Shown here in pieces: positions 35,801 to 41,516 of a stretch of 64,000 nucleotides of DNA. The notes under the pieces were generated by a model, which did not search any database, was not told the origin of the DNA, and saw only the letters and a list, made by a program, of their open reading frames with translations. Every line of letters begins with the position of its first letter. The first letter of the stretch is position 1. The stretch is taken from contig CALWHV010000007.1 of NCBI GenBank assembly GCA_944380545.1, positions 186,001 through 250,000 of the forward strand, given 5' to 3'. The position numbers were made by a program, and so were the translations under genes. The DNA comes from an uncultured Eubacterium sp. (GTDB lineage: Bacteria > Bacillota > Clostridia > Oscillospirales > Acutalibacteraceae).

Positions 35801-36182
35801 CCATCGTTGCGCTGATGTAGTGCTTATTTGAATAGCGACTCTCATCGGGGAACTGTTCCCTTGCTACGCCGATGGTAACATAATAAAGGATGAAGCCATA
35901 GTGAGACTTGCTGAGCGCAACGCGCTGATCCTCAGACAGCGCCTTGACGGCAGCAACAGCCTCGTCAAATGTTTTGACCGCAGCGTCGTGATCTTCACTT
36001 TCATCTTTGTAAAGATCAGATTTATAATCTTCAAACGCTTCGATCTTGCTCTGAGCATCCGTTACGGCTGTATCGGCTGTTTCGCCCTCGTTCGCGGCGA
36101 TGGCATAAAAACCGACCGTGAAAGACGAAAGAACCATTACAACTGCAAGGAAGATGCTGAGCAGCTTTTTGCTTTTGGTCAT
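32805..36182 (-). CDS. Large LPXTG-anchored cell-surface protein
   Basis: An 1125-residue exported protein. A signal peptide (KSKKLLSIFLAVVMVLSSF) is followed by about 900 residues of acidic, largely helical sequence with no recognised enzyme motif, then a bacterial repeat/InlB-B-like beta domain (EGGTIDPSG, TFTITANEGYKIASVTVDGK) near residue 960. A Pro/Asp/Gly/Gln-rich spacer leads to LPNTG at 1089-1093, a hydrophobic helix and the RKR tail: a sortase substrate. ATG at 36182 has AAAGGAGA 7 bases upstream. A consensus promoter and terminator frame it, so it is a strongly expressed monocistron. Function is probably structural or adhesive; no sortase gene is in the window. Confidence 0.9.
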   Translation of the reverse strand: MTKSKKLLSIFLAVVMVLSSFTVGFYAIAANEGETADTAVTDAQSKIEAFEDYKSDLYKDESEDHDAAVKTFDEAVAAVKALSEDQRVALSKSHYGFILYYVTIGVAREQFPDESRYSNKHYISATMDHLDKIEAKIGDLPAKYQEVYDVYKAFYYEYGVTSSTNWKEDSAASAALDTWQKAVVAFDADQHAFAKYLSPSSNVATYGKGFYFYSFTTTSAGTDPVNNLITYEYNRVQDLETEAGKDPSSVSRAKYIDHKRVDGVYVDSWVEGQNGATYLQAWQDYYDLYVTDVVEVSQKALANILALYEDTNKGLTEAVNNYIEVGKTVVMDKENADLEEVKAALEEFNNLSDSIKSVANSFLGSSKLKIAAELVTAIEFDENTTAKDAYDNQPKVTSYYGSQLTEPMNAFVNEAILAEFNKAVEAADLDALTDEIIAEAKSLYSQLSGDNKKAVSEEIFDKFVQMVTPVKDTTDFSDEIAAFQPTDFVRPTNSNVAWTEGGIQNFVDCLEDLLAGFVDIDEILSSNLYKASIVNAIFDLYATLSHNETSIEDLVTIGEIISGVITPEYITSSLPEAKFKGVVDKINAAKVEDTDPEGTNILDKIAAIEFTAEDWGFTDGDQEGFIDALLAVIRPITQLLDPEASISFKAMGFLTVTANIGIRMFDTQISDQGNYTAGIYENLLPLLEQLGLNDLPTTEEYRANYYAVKEADGAAVAADEFLRPIIESLFTNIVEPLAADPVNTLVDVLPRLAYVVDGDRLNSYIQKALSDQGKIVSLEGLAASFAGDGPLLDLSTLGLDLSTAAINELIPDSIDIGALIGDGTEFVLYIGDLPWTALANCATLSVVPSSTIYNENVLLRTGEVDSCFSTVFYWLYDVALDDPATYASLKDLIIGLVPESSAAIINTVIKNVLDPIQKAGNVDGYGLLLDNVFIGAMPTGNEIWRVDAAAGEGGTIDPSGAVAVKQGESKTFTITANEGYKIASVTVDGKAVAAAADQKSYELVVNGAELTTGDAVNQYATDSTVKVTFATDSGEPAPGPDDPADPDDPNTPSGGDDQQGGDQGNSNTGSDNDQVSFPGASGSASNPNLPNTGAAEVAGMGVVTVILALAAGVIVYLVLRKRIAE

Positions 36183-36240
36183 CAAAATCTCTCCTTTTTT
36201 TAAAATTTTGCTTTAAGTCTTTAGACCGCTTGCGATACTA

Positions 36241-36269
36241 ATTATAAAATTAAGGTTTGTAAAAGTCAA
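36241..36269 (-). promoter_or_regulatory. Strong promoter of the LPXTG protein gene
   Basis: TTGACT (36264-36269), 17 bases, TATAAT (36241-36246) on the minus strand; leader of about 50 bases. Confidence 0.85.
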
Positions 36270-36289
36270 GCGATTACGAGATTTTGACG

Positions 36290-36564
36290 GGTTTTATTCA
36301 CTTATTTGTTATGTTTTGATAATTTTCGCAATGCATTATTGTGCATTTTGCACAAGGCGCGTAACAGACCGTTTTACAGACCGCGTTTTGCAATTCGGTA
36401 CTTTTTAGATATAAAAACGAGAAGTTTTCATATAAGTTTCGGAAATTTTTGTATGGCGTATTATTCCTTGTAAATCGCAATATTACGATTTGTATAACAG
36501 ACCGTATACGCCGCCTCGGTTTACGAAATTTCCGCGCAGGAATTATTCGCCCGCCGCATGGCAT
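36290..36564. other. AT-rich non-coding stretch with short ACAGACCG repeats
   Basis: No convincing gene. The octamer ACAGACCG recurs at 36364, 36376 and 36497. A minus-strand frame of about 100 codons lies here but has no ribosome site or family resemblance. Confidence 0.5.
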
Positions 36565-36589
36565 AAAAAATCCGCCCCGACAGGGCGGA
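36565..36589 (-). terminator. Terminator-like hairpin at the end of the repeat mosaic
   Basis: 7-bp stem (36571-36577 with 36583-36589) followed on the minus strand by six T. It would end the ECF transporter operon about 460 bases after its last gene; an equivalent hairpin ends the second mosaic at 43791-43818. Confidence 0.75.
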
Positions 36590-36634
36590 AAAGCAGCAGC
36601 GCGCATCGGCAACCCCGAAAAGCGTAAGCAGCAA

Positions 36635-36663
36635 CGCGTAGGGTCCGCAACCTGCGGACCGCT
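36635..36663. repeat. Palindromic repeat module GTAGGGTCCGCA (copy 1)
   Basis: A short hairpin module, GGTCCGCAACCTGCGGACC, also found at 36977-37005 (opposite orientation) and 43911-43937. Confidence 0.75.
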
Positions 36664-36678
36664 GAGAAACTTCGCTTC

Positions 36679-36720
36679 AGGCGGGCAATCGTGGTCCCCG
36701 AAAAGCGGCAGCTTTTTGGG
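36679..36720 (+). repeat. Repeat module with CCCCGAAAAGCG core (copy 1)
   Basis: GGCAATCG...CCCCGAAAAGCG followed by CAGCTTTTTGGGG. A related copy lies inverted at 44055-44094, and a shorter one around 36605-36630. Confidence 0.6.
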
Positions 36721-36796
36721 GAGAGGAGAAATTCATACTTGGAGTGAGCAATCGCCGAATTTGCGTTTCGTTGGCGGGCTGCTGATAGCAGCCCCT

Positions 36797-36869
36797 ACGC
36801 GGGGTTTGGTAAAGCAACATTGTTTTTCATTCGGCGGTTGCGAGCGCAATGGTATGAATTTCGACGACG
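36797..36869 (+). repeat. Dispersed repeat module of about 72 bp (copy 1)
   Basis: Contains TCATTCGGCGGTTGCGA and AATGGTATGAATT. An inverted copy at 43843-43913 matches at all but about nine positions; the first half recurs at 37002-37040. Confidence 0.85.
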
Positions 36870-36966
36870 CGTAGGGGCGGCGACCCGCCGCCCGGATAAC
36901 AACCCCTCAGTCAGCTTCGCTGACAGCTCCCCTTACACAGGGGAGCCTTGAGCAATCGCCGAAATG
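36868..36966 (+). repeat. Composite intergenic repeat of about 98 bp (copy 2, complete)
   Basis: Order: CGCGTAGGGG, a GCGGCGACCCGCCGC palindrome, GGATAACA, then the ACCCCTCAGTCAGC/GCTGACAG hairpin and the GCTCCCC/GGGGAGC hairpin, ending TTGAGCAATCG. The inverted complete copy is 43949-44047. Confidence 0.88.
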
Positions 36967-36976
36967 ACGCACTTTA

Positions 36977-37005
36977 GGCGGTCCGCAGATTGCGGACCCT
37001 ACGCG
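36977..37005. repeat. Palindromic repeat module GTAGGGTCCGCA (copy 2, inverted)
   Basis: GGTCCGCAGATTGCGGACC followed by CTACGCG: the inverse of the module at 36635 and 43911. Confidence 0.75.
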
Positions 37006-37040
37006 ATGTTTGGTGAAACAACATTGTTTTTCAATCGCCG
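37002..37040 (+). repeat. Partial copy of the 72-bp module
   Basis: CGCGATGTTTGGTGAAACAA and CATTGTTTTTCAATCGCCG match the first half of the module at 36797. It ends 9 bases from the stop of the next gene. Confidence 0.7.
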
Positions 37041-37048
37041 AGATGGCG

Positions 37049-37327
37049 CTATATTTTATCCTTAAATATCACGAGCAGGGCAACATCCACGGCAAAGAGG
37101 CACAGGGCTATTATGCCGCCGAGGAGCGCCTTTTTATTTTTGGATTCCACGGCGGGAGAGACCTTTGCGCCCTTGAGCTTCATAACGAGCGGCACGGCAA
37201 CGCCCATTGCGCCGAACGCGGGGCATATGCCCACCGTGCAGATGCCGATGACGGACATTGTGAACGCAAAGGAGGAGAGCTTTTCGATAGGGTCTGTATT
37301 CTTTTTATTTTTTTTCATTTTGATCAT
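37049..37327 (-). CDS. Small membrane protein at the end of the ECF operon
   Basis: A 92-residue protein with two hydrophobic segments (about residues 20-50 and 68-88) separated by a Lys-rich loop. Its ATG at 37327 overlaps the stop of the S subunit (ATGA); ATG at 37318, nine bases after GAGGG, is an alternative. No family recognised. Tight coupling suggests a link to the transporter, but the role is unknown. Confidence 0.7.
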   Translation of the reverse strand: MIKMKKNKKNTDPIEKLSSFAFTMSVIGICTVGICPAFGAMGVAVPLVMKLKGAKVSPAVESKNKKALLGGIIALCLFAVDVALLVIFKDKI

Positions 37328-38019
37328 CCCTCAAGTATGCCGTATTTTGCGATAACGCGGCTGAGTTTGTTTATAAGAGGCTTTCCGAAAAGGAAGAGGA
37401 AAAGCGCCGTTGCGCCGCCGAAAGCCGCTGAAAACGGCGCTCCGGCGATATAGACGGCAAGCGTGCCGGAAAGGGTGAGCCGGCTTTGCATTGCAAGCAC
37501 GGAGCTGAGATCGGCTACCGCGCCGTAAACGAAGAACGCCAGCGCGAAGCCCGCAAGCGCAAGCGACCACCTGCTTTTAACTCCGCGGGCAAAGAGCAGC
37601 CCGGCAAAGAAGCCGACCAGCCCCAGCGCAGCCATCTGAAACGGGGTCCACACGCCCTGGCCGAAAATAAAGTTAGAGAGAAAAGCGGAAAGCGCGCCGA
37701 CTATATAGCCCCGCCGCGCGCCGAGGCACGCGCCGGAAACCACCACCACGGCGGCGATGGGCTTGAACTGCGGCACGAGATAAAACACCGCGCGTGAGAC
37801 GACGGCGAGCGCCACGAGGGACGCCGCGAGCGCGATTTCTCGCGCGCCGGGCGCGGAGCGTTCATAGGAAACGAAGAAGCCGAGCAGCGACAGCAGCATC
37901 ACGCCCGCCGCCGCAAGATAGGGCGAGCCGGCGTCCGGAAAGCAGAGCTGCCACAAAATGAGCAGCACAATGCTGAGCAGCGCGAAAGCCGCAAACAAAA
38001 GGTTGCCCTTACTTTTCAT
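37324..38019 (-). CDS. ECF transporter substrate-binding (S) subunit
   Basis: A 231-residue membrane protein with about six to seven helices. The conserved S-subunit region is VPQFKPIAAVVVVSGACLG followed by FLSNFIFGQGVWTPFQM. This FKP/FGQG-WTP pattern resembles CbrT-type subunits proposed for cobalamin or its precursors, but I cannot fix the substrate. ATG at 38019 has GGAGG 6 bases upstream and overlaps the ATPase stop by 11 bases; the upstream start would sit inside the ATPase. With the fused ATPase and T subunit it forms a dedicated (group I) ECF importer. Confidence 0.83.
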   Translation of the reverse strand: MKSKGNLLFAAFALLSIVLLILWQLCFPDAGSPYLAAAGVMLLSLLGFFVSYERSAPGAREIALAASLVALAVVSRAVFYLVPQFKPIAAVVVVSGACLGARRGYIVGALSAFLSNFIFGQGVWTPFQMAALGLVGFFAGLLFARGVKSRWSLALAGFALAFFVYGAVADLSSVLAMQSRLTLSGTLAVYIAGAPFSAAFGGATALFLFLFGKPLINKLSRVIAKYGILEG

Positions 38020-39490
38020 CAGCCGCCTCCGCATCGTCTATGCTCACGATACGCCCGCCGGAGAGGGCGCAAAGCGAGGTGGTGTATATATCGAGCGCGG
38101 AAAAGAAGGAGCGGCGCGGAGCCTCGGCAACTATTGCGCCGCCGAACAAGAACGCCGCGTAATCCGCAAATCTGCCGGCAAATTCCAGATCGTGGGTGGA
38201 AAAGACAACCGTTTTGCCCGCCGCGCACCAGCCGCGCAGGATGCGCGCAAGCTGCGGCTTGAATATGGGGTCCACGCCCTTTGTTGGCTCGTCAAGCAGA
38301 ATTATATCCGCGCCGGCCGCCTCCACGCGCGCAAGGGCAAGGCGCTGCGCCTCTCCCCCGCTGATGTCAAACGGCGAGCGGGCGGCAAGGCGGGAAAGAG
38401 CGTATTTTTCAAGCAGGGCGGGGTCGTTTATCTCCTCGCCCACCGTGTCGCACACAAACATATTCTGCACGCTCTGCGGCATATACGCCGTTTTGCCGGA
38501 AAGCTTTATTCTGCCGCCGTATGGCTTTAGCAGCCCGGCGGCGCATTTTAAAAGAGTGGTCTTGCCGCTGCCGTTAGCGCCCACAAGCGCGTTCAATCTG
38601 CCGGAATAAGCCGTGTAATCAAGCGCAAAAAGCACATCCGGCAGCTTTTTTTCGTAAGCAAAGGCAAGCGAGCGCAGCTTTACAGCCGCCGCGGGGGGCT
38701 GAGGCTCTGTAAAGGGCTTTTCCTTTACAGCCTTTATCTCCTCCCTTGCCCTTGCAAAGCTCAGCGTGCGGCTGGGCAATAGGCGGGTATACGGGGGCAG
38801 AAGCAGCGACGCGCCGTTTTCATCCCCGGCGCAAAACTGCGCAAGCTGCTGCGGCGAGCCGTAAAAGCGCGCCGCGCCGCCCTCCAGCAGCAGAGCCTTA
38901 TCCGCATAGCGCATAAAGCCGGCGGAATGGTCCGAAACAAGCACGGTTACGCCGCGCTCGCGGTTCAGGCGCAATACGGCGTTTCTGAAATTCTCCGCCG
39001 CAACGGGGTCAAGCTGGGAGCAGGGCTCGTCCAGCAGCAGGATATCCGGCCCCACGCACGAGGCGCAGGCAAGAGCCAAAAGCTGCTTTACGCCGCCCGG
39101 CAGCAGCGCGGTTTTTGAATTTATGTAATTATTAAGGTTAAAATAGCTTGCCGTTTGGGCGATCATAAGCGAGATCCTTTGGTTTGAATATCCGCGACAT
39201 TCAAACTGAAACGCCAGCTCGCCGAGAACGGTGTCGGTTACCATATTGCTCTGCACATTCTGCGCAACGAAGCCGATCTCGCCGCCCGAAACATCTATGC
39301 TGCCGCTGATTTCGCCGTGCGGGGCAAGATCTTTTTTGAGCAGGCGCAGCAGCGTGCTTTTGCCGCCGCCCGACCTGCCGCAGAGCAGCACAAGCTCGCC
39401 CGGCTCAACGGCAAGGCTGACATTTTTGAGCGCATATTCGGTTTCGTCGGGGTATCTGAAGCTTAGATTTTTGATCTTAACAGCCGCCAT
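38009..39490 (-). CDS. ECF transporter ATPase with two fused ABC domains (A-A')
   Basis: A 493-residue double ATPase. Domain 1: Walker A GRSGGGKST (residues 38-46), signature LPGG at 130-133 instead of LSGG, Walker B ILLLDEPCSQLDP, switch SDHS. Domain 2: Walker A GANGSGKTT near residue 295, signature DISGGEAQRLALA, Walker B IILLDEPTKGVDP, switch FSTHDLEF. Ser to Pro in the first signature may make one ATP site degenerate. The gene starts 28 bases inside the T-subunit gene, which enforces balanced synthesis. The fused layout resembles CbrU/YkoD-type ATPases of dedicated ECF systems. Confidence 0.92.
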   Translation of the reverse strand: MAAVKIKNLSFRYPDETEYALKNVSLAVEPGELVLLCGRSGGGKSTLLRLLKKDLAPHGEISGSIDVSGGEIGFVAQNVQSNMVTDTVLGELAFQFECRGYSNQRISLMIAQTASYFNLNNYINSKTALLPGGVKQLLALACASCVGPDILLLDEPCSQLDPVAAENFRNAVLRLNRERGVTVLVSDHSAGFMRYADKALLLEGGAARFYGSPQQLAQFCAGDENGASLLLPPYTRLLPSRTLSFARAREEIKAVKEKPFTEPQPPAAAVKLRSLAFAYEKKLPDVLFALDYTAYSGRLNALVGANGSGKTTLLKCAAGLLKPYGGRIKLSGKTAYMPQSVQNMFVCDTVGEEINDPALLEKYALSRLAARSPFDISGGEAQRLALARVEAAGADIILLDEPTKGVDPIFKPQLARILRGWCAAGKTVVFSTHDLEFAGRFADYAAFLFGGAIVAEAPRRSFFSALDIYTTSLCALSGGRIVSIDDAEAADEK

Positions 39491-40317
39491 TTAGCATCCT
39501 CCCAAACATCAACGGCAAGCGGAAAAAGGCAGAGCGCCGCCCACAGAACAGGCGTGGCGGCATCCGTATTTTTAAGCGCAAGAGCGCCGGAGTATTTAAA
39601 ATCATATGTGCCCGAAAGCATCAGCGCAAGCTGCGCGGCAAAAAGCGCGATAATAAAGACCAGAGCGGCGCAGTCCGCAGATCTGAAGCGGTACGGCGAA
39701 TAGCGGCGGCGGGCGCCCTTAAAGCCGCGGGCAAGCATAGCGTCTGCGGTTTGAACGCTGTTTTCAAGCGATATGCCCACAAGCGCGGAAAACCGCTTAG
39801 CCGTGTTTTTAAGCCCCGAAACGGGCTCGCCGAGCCCCTGCTGCGCCTCCTTTATCAGGCGCGCCGTTTGAGCCATCTGCGGCAGAAAGCCGAGCGCGCA
39901 GGATAGCGTCAGCACGGTGCCGGGGGCAAACCTGCCGAAAACCGCCGTGAATTTTTCGCTTGGCAAAACGGCGGAATAAAGCGCGAACCAAAGTATGAGC
40001 GCGGCAAGCATAAGCCCCGTTGCCGCACCGGCGGCGAGCGCCTCAAGCGTGAAGGGCGCGCCGAATAGCGAAAAGAGCCGCGTTTCGCCGTATCTGCCGA
40101 AAAGCATATTGAAAACGGCTGCAAGCGGCACCACGGGCAGGGCGAACGCAAGACGCTTTGCCGCGCCGCGCGCGCCGAGCACGCGAAAGCTCCACAGCGC
40201 CGCCGCGGCAAGGCTCACGGCGCAGCGCACGGGGTCTGCCGCAAGGGCGGTTACAAGCATAACGAAAACAAAAAAGAGGAGGCAGACTGCCGGGTGGAAT
40301 TTTGAAAACCTATCCAT
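39463..40317 (-). CDS. ECF transporter transmembrane (T) subunit
   Basis: A 284-residue EcfT-like coupling subunit with about six helices and the cytoplasmic coupling-helix motif ADAMLARGFKGARR near residue 190, the first of the two A-R-G motifs that dock onto the ATPases. ATG at 40317 follows GGAGGAG. It precedes the fused ATPase and S subunit and follows the actin-like gene by 19 bases, so transcription probably begins at 41491. Confidence 0.88.
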   Translation of the reverse strand: MDRFSKFHPAVCLLFFVFVMLVTALAADPVRCAVSLAAAALWSFRVLGARGAAKRLAFALPVVPLAAVFNMLFGRYGETRLFSLFGAPFTLEALAAGAATGLMLAALILWFALYSAVLPSEKFTAVFGRFAPGTVLTLSCALGFLPQMAQTARLIKEAQQGLGEPVSGLKNTAKRFSALVGISLENSVQTADAMLARGFKGARRRYSPYRFRSADCAALVFIIALFAAQLALMLSGTYDFKYSGALALKNTDAATPVLWAALCLFPLAVDVWEDAKWRLLRSKI

Positions 40318-40336
40318 ATCTGCTCCTCCGAAAAAA

Positions 40337-41365
40337 TCATCTTATTCTGACATCCTGCTTTGTTTTGAAACGGTAGCCGTAGCGGTCCAGAATGTGCATC
40401 TTATTCAGGGCGATCATCGTGCCCTTTGAAACGCACAGCTCCGCGCGCGGCGCAACGGTTACATCAACATCAAGCGCCTTTGCAAACATCGAATCTATCC
40501 CGTAAAGAGCGGAGCAGCCGCCCGTAAGGATGACGCCGGAATCCTTGATGTCGGCGGCAAGCTGAGGCGTGGTGCGCTCCAGCAGCGCCCTGGCGGCGGA
40601 CGCAAGCTCGCCGAGGAGAGGCTTCAGGCAGGCGTATATCTCGTTGCCGCTTATCTCAACAACGCAGGGCATACCCGAAAACATATCGCGCCCCTTTGCC
40701 TGCATCGCAACATCCTCCTCGCGCGGCGCAGCCCCGCCGACGCGGGATTTTATCTCCTCCGCCGTGCGCCTGCCGATGTGCATACCGTATTTTTCGCGCA
40801 TATGGCGGGTTATCTCCTCGTCAAGCGTATCTCCGGCAACGCGCAGGGTATCCGTTTGGCTGATGCTGCCCTGGCTGATGATAGCCATATCCGTGGTGCC
40901 TGCGCCAATGTCTATAACGAACGCGCCCGCGGGCTGAAGAAGATCCACGCCCGCTCCGAGCGCGGCGCACAGCGGCTCCTCCACAAGGCAGACGGAGCGC
41001 GCGCCGGCAGTTATCAGAACGGAGATGAGCGTTCTTTTTTCAACATCCGTGGCAAGCGAGGAAACGCTTGCAACAACGCGCGGCTTGAAGATGCTTTTTT
41101 TGATTATCTTATTTATGAAAAAGCGCATCATATCGCAGGCGATGTCGTAATTCGTTATCGCGCCGCCGATCATCGGGCGGATAACGGAAACGCCGTCCGG
41201 CTCGCGCCCCTCAAGGTAATAGGCGCGCCTGCCGCAATATAAAATCTTTTCCGTTTTTGTGTCGTAGGCAACATAGGAGGGCTCGTTTACCACAACGCCC
41301 TTTCCCGGCACCGAGATAACGACGGTGCCCGTGCCCAGATCTACGCCGAGGTCATAGCCGAACAT
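40337..41365 (-). CDS. MreB/Mbl-family actin-like protein
   Basis: A 342-residue actin-fold ATPase: phosphate-1 loop VDLGTGTVVI near residue 8, phosphate-2 IDIGAGTTDMAII near residue 152, adenosine motif ILTGGCSALYGID near residue 287. It organises cell-wall synthesis or shape. The mreC and mreD genes are not adjacent, so this is probably an Mbl- or MreBH-like paralogue. It leads a transcript that continues into the ECF transporter genes, an unusual pairing. Confidence 0.93.
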   Translation of the reverse strand: MFGYDLGVDLGTGTVVISVPGKGVVVNEPSYVAYDTKTEKILYCGRRAYYLEGREPDGVSVIRPMIGGAITNYDIACDMMRFFINKIIKKSIFKPRVVASVSSLATDVEKRTLISVLITAGARSVCLVEEPLCAALGAGVDLLQPAGAFVIDIGAGTTDMAIISQGSISQTDTLRVAGDTLDEEITRHMREKYGMHIGRRTAEEIKSRVGGAAPREEDVAMQAKGRDMFSGMPCVVEISGNEIYACLKPLLGELASAARALLERTTPQLAADIKDSGVILTGGCSALYGIDSMFAKALDVDVTVAPRAELCVSKGTMIALNKMHILDRYGYRFKTKQDVRIR

Positions 41366-41462
41366 AAACTCATTCCTTATATAAAATCTAAGCCGCAGCC
41401 GACCGGCGCGCGAAAGCTCGCGAGCGGGGATCGGCCGTTAAAGCAGTATTGCGTTTAATATA

Positions 41463-41491
41463 AATTTACTGTAATTCGCCGCTGTTGTCAA
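41463..41491 (-). promoter_or_regulatory. Promoter of the mreB-like gene and ECF operon
   Basis: TTGACA (41486-41491), 17 bases, TAAATT (41463-41468) on the minus strand. The leader of about 95 bases contains GC-rich inverted repeats (41398-41430). Confidence 0.75.
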
Positions 41492-41516
41492 CAGTTAGCG
41501 GGCACAATATGATCCG

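Noticed and set aside
32805..36182. Possible foreign origin of the LPXTG gene
   Set aside because: Its more AT-rich, CTT/AAG-leaning codon use resembles tuf and other highly expressed genes here, and no mobile element borders it.
36298..36612. Minus-strand frame of 104 codons in the repeat region
   Set aside because: Runs through a repeat-associated terminator, has no ribosome site and shows no protein-like composition.
36449..36874. Plus-strand frame of 141 codons over repeat modules
   Set aside because: It reads through palindromic repeat units; the same modules in the inverted mosaic do not keep a frame.
36290..37048. Possible CRISPR array because of repeated units
   Set aside because: Units are of different kinds, not regularly spaced, and no cas genes are present.
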